Source of the DNA: Hyphomicrobiales bacterium
GTDB taxonomy: Bacteria > Pseudomonadota > Alphaproteobacteria > Rhizobiales > Devosiaceae
Assembly (NCBI GenBank): GCA_004144345.1
Contig: SEEL01000015.1
Coordinates: 24,213 to 88,212 of the forward strand
Length of the DNA: 64,000 bases
Direction: 5' to 3'
The translations under genes were made by a program, and so were the position numbers. A model generated the notes under the pieces. It ran no database searches. It was not told the DNA's origin and worked only from the letters and a program-made list of their open reading frames with translations. Position 1 is the stretch's first letter. Each line of letters begins with the position of its first letter. Below, piece by piece: positions 30,759 through 39,862 of the stretch.

Positions 30759-32432
30759 CTAGCGAATGATACCGATATAGGCGCCAAACGGCGCAAGACT
30801 GAGCGCGCCCTGCGACGGCTCATCGACAATGTAGGGTGCGCCGGAGGGCGCCAGATCGAGTCCGGCCGGCACGGTGACCAGCGCCGCCTTCTCACTCATA
30901 TTGAACGCACAATAGAGCTTTTCGCCGCCATCCTCGCGGATGAAGGCCAGCACCCCTTCGGGCGCATCGAGCGTCTTGATCGAGCCGCGCACCAGCGCCG
31001 GATGGGCGCGGCGGAACGCCAGCATCTCGCGGTAATGCGACAGCACCGACGCCGGGTCGGTGACCTGGCGGTCGACGGCCTTGGTCATGTGATCGGCGGG
31101 CACCGGCAGCCAGGCACGCGTCGCTGTGGTGAAGCCGCCCTGCTGCGACTGGGTCTGCCACACCATTGGCGTGCGGCAGCCGTCGCGGCCCTTGAACTGC
31201 GGCCAGAACTCGATTCCATAGGGATCGACCAGATCCTCGAAGGCGAGCTCCGCTTCGGTCAGGCCCAGTTCTTCGCCCTGGTAGAGGCAGACCGAACCGC
31301 GCATCGACAGCAGCAGCGTCGCCGCGAGGCGGGTGAAGGCTTCCTGCTGGCCGTGCGTCGCCCAGCGCGAGATGTGGCGCACCACGTCGTGGTTGGAAAA
31401 GGCGAGGCAGATCCAGCCATCGGGCGCGTCGCGCTCGGTCAGATCGATGGCCTTGCGGAAATGCGCCGCCGAGAACTCACCGCCCAGATAGTCGAAGGTG
31501 TAGGCCATGTGCAGCCGGTTGGTGCCGGAGGTGTACTGGCTCATCACTTCGAGCTGGTGCTGGCTGTCGCCGATCTCGCCCACCGACGTCTTGGCGCCAT
31601 ATTCGTCGAGCAGCGCCCGGATGCGCTCCATGAACACGGCGTTTTCCGGCTGGCTCTTGTCGTAGAGGTGTTCCTGGAAATTGTAGGGGTTCACCGCTGG
31701 CGCCGTGGAGGCGTTGAAATCCTCCGGCTTGACCACCGGGTTCGATTCAAGCCCGAGCGAGTGGTAGTAGAAGTTCACCGTGTCGAGGCGGAAGCCGTCG
31801 ATGCCGCGCTCCAGCCAGAAGCGCATGTTCTCGAGCTGGGCTTCCTGCACTGCCGGATTGTGGAAGTTGAGGTCCGGCTGCGAGGCGAGGAAATTGTGCA
31901 TGTAGTACTGCATGCGCCGGCTGTCCCAGGTCCAGGCGCTGCCGCCGAAGATCGACAGCCAATTGTTGGGCGGCGTGCCGTCGGGCTTGGGGGCGGCCCA
32001 GACGAACCAGTCCGACTTGTCATTGGTCCGGTTCAGCCGGCTTTCGGCGAACCAGGGATGCTTGTCGGAGCAATGGCTGATCACCTGGTCGATGATCACC
32101 TTGAGGTTGAGCGCATGCGCCTTCTCGACCAGCCGGTCGAAATCGGAGATCGTACCGAACAGCGGATCGACGTCGCGATAGTTCGAGACGTCGTAGCCAA
32201 AATCCTTCATCGGCGAAGTGAAGAATGGCGAGAGCCAGATACCGTCGACACCGAGATCGGCGACATAGTCGAGCCGCTCGGTGATGCCGACGAGGTCGCC
32301 GATGCCATCGCCATTATGGTCCTGGAACGAACGCGGATAGATCTGGTAGATCACCGCACCGCGCCACCAGTCGCGATCCAGCACCGTTTCGGCCGGTGTC
32401 TTCTGTTCCGTCATCAGCGGCTGGGCGACCAA
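30759..32432 (-). CDS. aglA: GH13 alpha-glucosidase
   Basis: WWRGAVIYQIYPRSFQDHNGDGIGDLVGITERLDYVADLGVDGIWLSPFF; DGFRLDTVNFYYH. Confidence 0.9.
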   Translation of the reverse strand: MVAQPLMTEQKTPAETVLDRDWWRGAVIYQIYPRSFQDHNGDGIGDLVGITERLDYVADLGVDGIWLSPFFTSPMKDFGYDVSNYRDVDPLFGTISDFDRLVEKAHALNLKVIIDQVISHCSDKHPWFAESRLNRTNDKSDWFVWAAPKPDGTPPNNWLSIFGGSAWTWDSRRMQYYMHNFLASQPDLNFHNPAVQEAQLENMRFWLERGIDGFRLDTVNFYYHSLGLESNPVVKPEDFNASTAPAVNPYNFQEHLYDKSQPENAVFMERIRALLDEYGAKTSVGEIGDSQHQLEVMSQYTSGTNRLHMAYTFDYLGGEFSAAHFRKAIDLTERDAPDGWICLAFSNHDVVRHISRWATHGQQEAFTRLAATLLLSMRGSVCLYQGEELGLTEAELAFEDLVDPYGIEFWPQFKGRDGCRTPMVWQTQSQQGGFTTATRAWLPVPADHMTKAVDRQVTDPASVLSHYREMLAFRRAHPALVRGSIKTLDAPEGVLAFIREDGGEKLYCAFNMSEKAALVTVPAGLDLAPSGAPYIVDEPSQGALSLAPFGAYIGIIR

Positions 32433-32472
32433 GTCGAAATCCTCTCGTCGGCGCGCCCCGAACGGCGCTTTG

Positions 32473-32486
32473 CCAAAACGTTTTAG
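32473..32486. promoter_or_regulatory. LacI-type operator (agl module) between aglA and lacI-type regulator
   Basis: CCAAAACGTTTTAG, one mismatch from sites at 37479 and 37495. Confidence 0.8.
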
Positions 32487-32585
32487 TTCGCTATTCTTAT
32501 CGAAGGGAGTGAGGTTCCGTCAACGTCGAGGGGCGGCGACACGGCAATTTGCCGGTCGTCAAAACACGTTGCCGGTCAATGGGTT

Positions 32586-33692
32586 ATGACGACACGAACA
32601 AAGAGTCCAAGGGCACCGGTAATGGCCGGACGCAATGTGACGATCAAGGATCTGGCCGCCGAGCTCGATCTGTCGATCACCACCATCTCGCGCGCGCTCA
32701 ACGGGTACACCGATGTCGGTGAGAAAACCCGCGCCAAGGTTGAGGATGCGGCCAAGCGCCTGGGCTACCGGCCCAACCGCAATGCGCAGCGCCTTGTGCT
32801 GCAACGCACGCACAATGTCGCCTGGGTGCAGAGCGACAACGAGCTCAAATATCTCGATCCGCACTTCGCCGAGGTGATGGCCGGCGTGCTCGCCAGCGCC
32901 CGCGACACCAATTACGACATCGTGCTGACCAGCCATGGCGTGGGCCGCGAGCTGGCGACCTATGACCGCTATGTGCGCGACAATTCGGTCGACGGCTTCA
33001 TCGTCGATCTGGCGCGCGAAGAGGATGGCCGCATCGACTTTCTGCTCGAGAGCGGACGCCCCTTCGTGGTGCATGGGCGCGACCGGCGGGCCAGCCAGTA
33101 TGGCTGGGTCGACATGGACAATTACGGCAATTTCTATCGCCTGATGCGCATGCTGATTGCCAATGGGCATCGCCGCATCGCCTTCATCAATGGCGACGAG
33201 GCCTTCAACTACGCGCTCTACCGCCACCATGCGGTGCGCGACGCGATCGCCGATGCGGGCCTACCCGAAGACAGTGTGACCATCCACAATTCCGCGCACC
33301 CGATGGGCGATGCCGGCTTCCGCCTGACGCAGGCGGCCCTCGCCGACCGCAAGGTGACGGCGATCATCTACTCGTCGATCCTGCTGCTGATGGAGGGCTA
33401 CGAAGTGCTCGCCGGCGCGGGCCTCCGCGATGGCCGGCCGATCGCCGTCGCCACCATGGATGACGAGTTGCGCCACATCGATCCGTCGCGCCTCGCGCCG
33501 CGCGTCACCTTTGCGCGCTCGTCGCTGAAGGCCGCCGGCTCCGCGCTGATCGCCGAACTCAGCCGCCAGTGCGACGAGCATGCGGCGCCATCAGGCACGC
33601 TGATTCCCTCGACCTTCCAGGTCGCGCCCGATATTGACGGCAGCACGCTCGACGAGCCCCTGCCCGCGAAGCGCCGCACGACCATCGGCTGA
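32586..33692 (+). CDS. aglR: LacI-family transcriptional regulator of agl module
   Basis: VTIKDLAAELDLSITTISRALNGYTDVGEKTRAKVEDAAKRLGYRPNRNAQRL; start 32586 or 32622. Confidence 0.85.
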   Translation: MTTRTKSPRAPVMAGRNVTIKDLAAELDLSITTISRALNGYTDVGEKTRAKVEDAAKRLGYRPNRNAQRLVLQRTHNVAWVQSDNELKYLDPHFAEVMAGVLASARDTNYDIVLTSHGVGRELATYDRYVRDNSVDGFIVDLAREEDGRIDFLLESGRPFVVHGRDRRASQYGWVDMDNYGNFYRLMRMLIANGHRRIAFINGDEAFNYALYRHHAVRDAIADAGLPEDSVTIHNSAHPMGDAGFRLTQAALADRKVTAIIYSSILLLMEGYEVLAGAGLRDGRPIAVATMDDELRHIDPSRLAPRVTFARSSLKAAGSALIAELSRQCDEHAAPSGTLIPSTFQVAPDIDGSTLDEPLPAKRRTTIG

Positions 33693-33700
33693 TCGCGGAC

Positions 33701-33733
33701 AAAGAAAAGGCCGGCGTTCTGCCGGCCTTCTTA
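33701..33733. terminator. Bidirectional terminator between aglR and aglG
   Basis: AAGGCCGGC-GTTCT-GCCGGCCTT flanked by AAAGAAA and CTTAG. Confidence 0.8.
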
Positions 33734-33752
33734 GTCGGGGAGGATGGCGGGG

Positions 33753-34952
33753 CTACTTTACCGAGCCCGCCAGGAGACCGCGGACGAAGTAACGCTGCAG
33801 CGAGAAGAACACGATCAGCGGCACCACGATGGTGACGAAGGCGCCGGCCGTGAGAATTTCCCAATTGTTGCCGCGCGAGCCGAGCAGCGAGACGAGCTTA
33901 CCGGTCAGCACCAGCTTGCTCTCCTGCGCCCCCAGGAACACCATCGCCACCAGAAGATCGTTCCAGACCCAGAGGAACTGGAAGATCGAGAAGCTGGCGA
34001 GGGCCGGAAAGCTCAGCGGCAGCACCATGCCGGTGAAGATCTTGAAGTGCGACGCGCCATCGATGCGCGCCGATTCCATGATCTCCTTGGGCAGGCCCGC
34101 CATGTAGTTGCGGAGCAGATAGATGGCGAGCGGCAGGCCGAAGGCGGTGTGCGCCAGCCAGATGCCGAGATAGGTCTTGCCATCCTCGGCGCCGAAGAAG
34201 CGCGCGATGCCGTTATACATCGAGAGCAGCGGGATCAGCGACATCTGCAGCGGCACGACGAGGAGGCCGACGATGACGGCGACGATCACGCCCCGGAACG
34301 GGAACCGCATCCAGGCCAGCGCATAGGCCGCGAAGGCCGCCATCATGATCGGGATGATGGTCGCCGGGATGGTCACGGTGAACGAATTGACGAAGGAGCG
34401 GAACACGCCGCTGGCGGTCAGCACCTCGACATAGTTCTGCAGCGTGAAGCGCGGCGGGATGTCCGCCACGAAGAACAGGCGCGGGCCGCGCGCATGGACG
34501 AGCCGCGTGTCCGAGACCCATTGGTAATTGCCATCGGAGTCGACGGTGATGGTGCCACCATCGTTCATCGGCATCGAGCCGCCGGCCGCCGTCGCGTTGG
34601 GCGTATCGGCGGTGAGGCCGAAGCCCGAGATCTGCTTGTGCGTGTCGGTGCCGAAGACATTGCCGCTGATGACGAAGCGGCCATCCTGTTCGACCTGCTG
34701 ATCGGCGACCGGCAGGCGCACGACATTCTGCGACACCGAGGTCGAGAGCGCCGTCCACCAGCCGGAAACCGCCAGCTGGTCCTTGTCGCGCAGCGACGAG
34801 ATCAACAGGCCCGCCGTCGGCACGGTCCAGATGATAACGAGGACGAGCAGCGCCAGATGGGTGAAGAGGCGGCCCGCATCGATGCGCGCCAGCCAGTTTG
34901 GTGTGCCGGTTGCGGGACGCGGGAGGTCGGTGGCGACGTCTACGGTGGCCAT
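33753..34952 (-). CDS. aglG: Alpha-glucoside ABC transporter permease with extended periplasmic insertion
   Basis: 399 aa; BPD permease motif SARIDGASHFKIFTGMVLPLSFPA; about 110-aa insertion after TM1. Confidence 0.85.
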   Translation of the reverse strand: MATVDVATDLPRPATGTPNWLARIDAGRLFTHLALLVLVIIWTVPTAGLLISSLRDKDQLAVSGWWTALSTSVSQNVVRLPVADQQVEQDGRFVISGNVFGTDTHKQISGFGLTADTPNATAAGGSMPMNDGGTITVDSDGNYQWVSDTRLVHARGPRLFFVADIPPRFTLQNYVEVLTASGVFRSFVNSFTVTIPATIIPIMMAAFAAYALAWMRFPFRGVIVAVIVGLLVVPLQMSLIPLLSMYNGIARFFGAEDGKTYLGIWLAHTAFGLPLAIYLLRNYMAGLPKEIMESARIDGASHFKIFTGMVLPLSFPALASFSIFQFLWVWNDLLVAMVFLGAQESKLVLTGKLVSLLGSRGNNWEILTAGAFVTIVVPLIVFFSLQRYFVRGLLAGSVK

Positions 34953-35971
34953 CAGCGTGTCCCCTCTTCAGCGTTGGCGCGGCGGATGTTCCAGATCATG
35001 ATCGGCAACACCGCAAGCATGATGATCACGGCGACGGTCGAGCCGCGGCCATAGTCGAAATTGACGAACATCCATTTGAACATGAAGTTCGCCAGCACTT
35101 CGGTGTCCCACTGGCCATTGGTCATGGCGAAAATGATGTCGAACACCTTCAGCACGACGATGGTGATGGTGGTCCACACCACGACGATGGTGCCCCAGAT
35201 CTGCGGGATCATGATGTCGAAGAAGATGCGGAAGCCATTGGCGCCGTCGATGCGGGCCGCTTCCAGCGTTTCCTCGGGCACGCCGCGCAGGGCGGCAGAG
35301 AGGATGACCATGGCAAAGCCCGCCTGAATCCAGATCAGGATCACCATGAGGAACACCGAGTTCCACACAGGGATGGTGATCCAGGCCTGCGGCGGCAGGC
35401 CGAAGCCGGTGACGATGGCGTTGAGCAGGCCGATCTGCTGCTCGCCGGCGGCGCGGTAGTCGTAGACGAATTTCCAGATCACCGAGGCGCCGACAAAGCT
35501 GATCGCCATCGGCATGAAGACCAGCGATTTTGCGATGTTGCCCCACCAGAGCTTGTCGGCGAGCACGGCGATGATGAGGCCGAAGAACGTCGCCAGAGAT
35601 GGCACGATCAGCAGCCACAGAATGTTGTTGAAGATCGACTGGCGGAAGCCGCCATCGCCGATGGCCCAGAGGTAATTGCCGAAGCCGATGAAATTGCCGT
35701 TCTTGTCGAAGAAGCTCAGCCGGAAGGTCTCGAGCACCGGGTAGACGAGGTAGACCGTCAGGAACAGCAGCGCGGGAAACAGGAAGAGCCATGGCCGGAT
35801 CTGGCTGCGAAGATTATCGCGCCGCGTGATCTCGTCGCCGGAGGACCGTTCGGTGGAGAGGAATTTGTCGAGCAGCCAGTTGGTGCCCCAGAAATAGGCC
35901 ACGGTGCCCGCCAACGCGATGCCGATGGCAATCAGCGCACCAAATACCTGCTGCAGAATATCGCTCATCAA
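34952..35971 (-). CDS. aglF: Alpha-glucoside ABC transporter permease
   Basis: 339 aa; EAARIDGANGFRIFFDIMIPQIWGT. Confidence 0.87.
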   Translation of the reverse strand: MMSDILQQVFGALIAIGIALAGTVAYFWGTNWLLDKFLSTERSSGDEITRRDNLRSQIRPWLFLFPALLFLTVYLVYPVLETFRLSFFDKNGNFIGFGNYLWAIGDGGFRQSIFNNILWLLIVPSLATFFGLIIAVLADKLWWGNIAKSLVFMPMAISFVGASVIWKFVYDYRAAGEQQIGLLNAIVTGFGLPPQAWITIPVWNSVFLMVILIWIQAGFAMVILSAALRGVPEETLEAARIDGANGFRIFFDIMIPQIWGTIVVVWTTITIVVLKVFDIIFAMTNGQWDTEVLANFMFKWMFVNFDYGRGSTVAVIIMLAVLPIMIWNIRRANAEEGTR

Positions 35972-36010
35972 GCCGCCCCTCCCCTGGCGTTGCGAGACTT
36001 CGGTAGGCTC

Positions 36011-36036
36011 GGACCCGGCACCTTAGCGCCGGGTCC
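36011..36036 (-). other. Intra-operon stem-loop between SBP and permease genes
   Basis: GGACCCGGC-ACCTTAGC-GCCGGGTCC, 9-bp perfect stem, no T tract. Confidence 0.7.
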
Positions 36037-36056
36037 GCATGCGAAGCTAGATCAGC

Positions 36057-37418
36057 TTATTTGATGGCGTCCCACGACGCCTGGATGCCGTCGGCAACTT
36101 CCTGGGCGGACTTGCCGCCGACGAAGTCGACCATGCCGGTCCAGAACGAGCCGGCACCAACGGCGCCCGGCATCAGATCGGAACCGTCGAAGCGGAAGGT
36201 CGTGCCCGAAAGCAGGATCTGGCCTTCACGCTTCAGCGTGTCGTTGCCGTAGGTTTCGATGTTGGCCAGCTTGTTGGTCGACAGGAAGCCCGACTGCGCC
36301 ATCCAGACCTCGTTCGAGATCGGGTTGTTCAGGAAATCGATGAAGGCCTTGGCCGTCGGCGAGTCCTTGGTGATCACGGCGAGCGTGCCAGCACCGAGCA
36401 CCGGGGTGCCGAGGTCCTTGGCGGTCGAGGCCGGGAAGTAGAAGAAGTCGGCGTCTTCGCCCAGCACCGTGCCTTCAGGGAAGAAGGACGGGATGAACGA
36501 AGCCTGGTGGTGCATGTAGCAGGCCGGCGGAACCGAGAAGAGACCCAGCGGGCTCTCGCGGAAGTCCGTGGTACCGACCGCGGCAGCGCCGCCGGCAACG
36601 TTCTTGTCGTTCTTGGCAAACCAGCCGAACTCTTCGATGGCGGCCACGACCTTGGGATCGTTGAACTTCAGTTCGTTCGAAACCCACTTGTCATAGTCTT
36701 CACCGGTCTGGGTGCGGAGCATGATGTCTTCGACCCAGTCGGTCGCCGGCCAGCCGGTCGCACCGCCTGAACCCAGACCAATGCACCACGGCGTCTTGCC
36801 GTCGGCGACGATCTTTTCGGTCAGGGCCTTGAGGTCTTCGTAGGAGGTCGGGACTTCATAGCCGGCATCGGCGAAGTTGTCGGGCGAGTACCAGACCAGC
36901 GACTTGAGGTCGGCCTTGTACGGGACGCCGTAGAACTGCGGATTGCCGTCCTTGTCCTTGTAGGTGCCGAGACCGACGAACGACGCACCCGCCGCGTTGA
37001 TCTCTTCAACCGTCTTCTTCACGTCGTCGCCGAGCGGCGTCAGATAGCCCTTCGACGCCATGTCGGCGAGCAGACCCGGCTGCGGCAGGATGGTGACGTT
37101 GGCCGACGAACCGGCGGCAGCGTCGATCTGAGCCTGCTGCTCGTAGTTTTCCGAGGAGCCATATTCGACCTGGATGCCGGTGGCATCGGTGAAATAGGCG
37201 AGAACGGTCAGGAACTGCTCCTGGTCGCCACCTTCGCGCCAGGGACCCCAGACGGTCACCTTCTGGCCTTCGAGGCCCTTATGCGCGTCGGCGAAAGTCT
37301 GCAGCGCGTCCCAGCTGAACGCACCTTCACCCTTGGGATACTTCAGTTCCTGAGCATGAGCGCCGGCCGAGATCACCAGCGCAACGGCGGAAACCCCCGC
37401 CAAGAGGTATTTGTGCAT
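36057..37418 (-). CDS. aglE: Alpha-glucoside ABC transporter substrate-binding protein
   Basis: MHKYLLAGVSAVALVISAGAHAQELKYPKGEGAFSWDALQTFADAHKGLEGQKVTVWGPWREGG; longer ORF start at 37559 would run through operators. Confidence 0.9.
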   Translation of the reverse strand: MHKYLLAGVSAVALVISAGAHAQELKYPKGEGAFSWDALQTFADAHKGLEGQKVTVWGPWREGGDQEQFLTVLAYFTDATGIQVEYGSSENYEQQAQIDAAAGSSANVTILPQPGLLADMASKGYLTPLGDDVKKTVEEINAAGASFVGLGTYKDKDGNPQFYGVPYKADLKSLVWYSPDNFADAGYEVPTSYEDLKALTEKIVADGKTPWCIGLGSGGATGWPATDWVEDIMLRTQTGEDYDKWVSNELKFNDPKVVAAIEEFGWFAKNDKNVAGGAAAVGTTDFRESPLGLFSVPPACYMHHQASFIPSFFPEGTVLGEDADFFYFPASTAKDLGTPVLGAGTLAVITKDSPTAKAFIDFLNNPISNEVWMAQSGFLSTNKLANIETYGNDTLKREGQILLSGTTFRFDGSDLMPGAVGAGSFWTGMVDFVGGKSAQEVADGIQASWDAIK

Positions 37419-37476
37419 GTAGTCCTCCCATCGCACAGTTTGAGGCGCCATTCGGGCGCCCCCGCCATTCCCTGTC

Positions 37477-37508
37477 TTCCAAAACGTTTTGGTTCCAAAA
37501 CGTTTTGG
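37477..37508. promoter_or_regulatory. Tandem pair of identical LacI-type operators upstream of aglE
   Basis: TTCCAAAACGTTTTGG repeated twice, head to tail, each containing the perfect palindrome CCAAAACGTTTTGG. Confidence 0.92.
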
Positions 37509-37800
37509 GGCCTGATTATCAAGCCTCACATGGCCGTTAGCGGTGGCACAAACTCGCATAAAGCGAAAAGCGGAGCAAGGTGGCTGTGCAATCGATACCG
37601 GCCCTGTGGATGGGTACGTACATCAGGCGCCGGGGGCGACCGTCCGACACCGGCCGCCCCTTTGAGGTGACCTGCGCCGCCACGCGACCAGCAGGCGCCG
37701 AAAGTAATGCGACCACCACTTCTTAAGAGTTTTGGCGGTTACTATTGATATTCGCCGCCGTTCCTGCCCCGCAATCAGTATCCGGTCTTACGAATCTTCG

Positions 37801-38895
37801 ATGTTGCTCGTTCTGTCGGCCCAGTACGACACACCTGCCAACACTGTGTTGCGCGGCGGGCACGCGAGCACGGCGCTTGACGCGCTGACCAGCGACGACC
37901 TCGCGGCTCACGACCTCATCCTGTTCGATATCGACCTCGCCGATGTGACAGCGGTCGGTCAGGTGCGCGCGGCGCGGGGAAGGCTCAAGGCGCCGCCGCT
38001 GTCGGTCTTTGCCGTCGATCGGGGCCGCAACCACCATCTCAACGTGACGCAGGCCAATGCGCTCGGCGCCCGCGCCGTGGTCACCCGGCCCTATGGGCAG
38101 GCCGAGCTCGACGCTGCCCTCGCAGCGCTCGACGTGACGCCGGTCTTCGTGCCGCCGCGCCCCGCCACCGCAGCGCGCCCCCCCTCCCCTTCGGTCGAAG
38201 CCGCCCGCCGCATACTGGGCGCCTCCTTTGCCGCGCTCAGTACGGGGGCGCCACTCGATTGCGACCAGGCGGCCGCGGCCAGCCGCGAACTGTTTCTCGG
38301 CATCGGCCAGGAAGGGCTGCATGGCTGGCTCGACACCGTGCGCGTCCATCACAGCGGCACGTTCCAGCATTGCCTGCTCGTCACCGGCGCCGCCGTCGCC
38401 TTCGCGCGCGAAGCGGGCCTGTCGGAAGAGGACCGCACGACGCTCACGATGGCGGCGCTGCTGCACGATATCGGCAAGGCGCAGATTCCGAATTCGCTGC
38501 TCGACAAGCCGGGCAAGCTGACCGCGGACGAATTCGCCGTCATCCGGCGGCACTCGCGCATCGGCGCCGAGTATCTGATCCACCAGCACGGTTTGTCGCC
38601 TGCCATCATCGACGCAGTGCTGCATCATCACGAATATCTCGATGGCAGCGGCTATCCCGATGGGCTCAAGGCCAATCGCATCAGCCGCATGGCGCGCATC
38701 CTCACGGTCTGCGACGTCTATGGGGCGCTTGTCGAACAGCGCAGCTACAAGGAAGCCAAGAGCCCGGCCGATGCCCTCTATGTGCTGATCGGCATGGCGC
38801 AGCAGGGCAAGGTCGATTACGGCATCCTGCGCACGCTCGCCGCGGCGCTCGGCTCGAAGCTGCCGGTCACCATGGCGCCGGGAGCCGCCGCATGA
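37801..38895 (+). CDS. HD-GYP phosphodiesterase with N-terminal receiver-like domain
   Basis: HHSGTFQHCLLVTG, AALLHDIGKAQIP, HHHEYLDGSGYPDGL; first ATG near 37801. Confidence 0.85.
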   Translation: MLLVLSAQYDTPANTVLRGGHASTALDALTSDDLAAHDLILFDIDLADVTAVGQVRAARGRLKAPPLSVFAVDRGRNHHLNVTQANALGARAVVTRPYGQAELDAALAALDVTPVFVPPRPATAARPPSPSVEAARRILGASFAALSTGAPLDCDQAAAASRELFLGIGQEGLHGWLDTVRVHHSGTFQHCLLVTGAAVAFAREAGLSEEDRTTLTMAALLHDIGKAQIPNSLLDKPGKLTADEFAVIRRHSRIGAEYLIHQHGLSPAIIDAVLHHHEYLDGSGYPDGLKANRISRMARILTVCDVYGALVEQRSYKEAKSPADALYVLIGMAQQGKVDYGILRTLAAALGSKLPVTMAPGAAA

Positions 38896-39524
38896 AGAAG
38901 CCCACCGGGAATACGCCCTTCGCCGCGACGCTCGATATCCGCTTCGTCGGTGCCGTGCAGGGGCGCTATGTGCTGCCCGACAGCGGCAGCCCCACCGTCC
39001 ATTCCTGCCGCACCGCCAGCCTCTCGCCGTCCAGCGTTGTCATCGCGGCTGCGGTGGTCGGCAAGGTGGGCGAACGCGTCGTGCTGCGGCTCGAGGCGCT
39101 GGGCACGCTCAACGCGACCATCACGCAGATCGTCCCGGGCGGCTTTCGCGCCGATCTCGTGCTCGACGATGCCGGGCGCGTCCACATCGCCTCGCAGATC
39201 AACTGGCTGAAGCGGCGCAGCCTCCGGCAGGCCGGCAACAAGCGCGAGGGCCAGCGCCTGCAGCCGCGCGACCCCAAGAGCCATCTCTATGTCGACGGAC
39301 AGGAATATGAGTGCTTCGTCATCGACGTCTCACCCTCGGGCATAGCGGTATCGGCCAGCCTCGCGCCACCCGTCGGCACCATCGTTGATGTCGGCGGCTT
39401 GCGCGGGCGCGTCGTCCGCCACATGGAGGGCGGCATCGGCATCGCCTTCGACGAAACGCATGAAGCGACGAGCCTCTTCGAAGCTCTCACCCTGCGGCCG
39501 CCGGCCAATGACCGGGCGGGCTGA
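38892..39524 (+). CDS. Tandem PilZ-like domain protein
   Basis: Overlaps HD-GYP stop (ATGA); repeated CRTASLSPSSVVIAA and CFVIDVSPSGIAVSA PilZ-like cores. Confidence 0.75.
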   Translation: MKKPTGNTPFAATLDIRFVGAVQGRYVLPDSGSPTVHSCRTASLSPSSVVIAAAVVGKVGERVVLRLEALGTLNATITQIVPGGFRADLVLDDAGRVHIASQINWLKRRSLRQAGNKREGQRLQPRDPKSHLYVDGQEYECFVIDVSPSGIAVSASLAPPVGTIVDVGGLRGRVVRHMEGGIGIAFDETHEATSLFEALTLRPPANDRAG

Positions 39525-39532
39525 GGACGGGG

Positions 39533-39709
39533 TTACGACCGGCCGGTATCGCGGAACGGCGTGAACAGCAGCGAAGATCGCCGCCCCTCGAACGCATCGC
39601 GGAAATCGTCGGGGTTGAGGCCCATATCGCGCAGGAAGCGGGCGTCGATCTGCGACAGCTCGCGCCGGTCAATGCGGCCGGCGCCGCGCGTCTTGGATTT
39701 GCCGAACAT
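39533..39709 (-). CDS. DUF1127-like small protein (58 aa), below ORF-track cutoff
   Basis: Manual reverse translation: MFGKSKTRGAGRIDRRELSQIDARFLRDMGLNPDDFRDAFEGRRSSLLFTPFRDTGRS*. Confidence 0.65.
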   Translation of the reverse strand: MFGKSKTRGAGRIDRRELSQIDARFLRDMGLNPDDFRDAFEGRRSSLLFTPFRDTGRS

Positions 39710-39862
39710 TCAGGAACTCCGTCATACGCCCCCGCGCAATGCAGCAGAGCCGCACGGATGACTCAACATCCGAACGGATGACTTCATCCTGAACGAAACG
39801 AAAGAATTTGTGGGAGGCACGGGACGCCGCACCCCTGGGGGTGCGACGTCCGGCCGGATGGC

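Noticed and set aside
31002-32486. 494-aa plus-strand ORF opposite aglA
   Set aside because: Antisense of a clear GH13 enzyme; translation lacks motifs.
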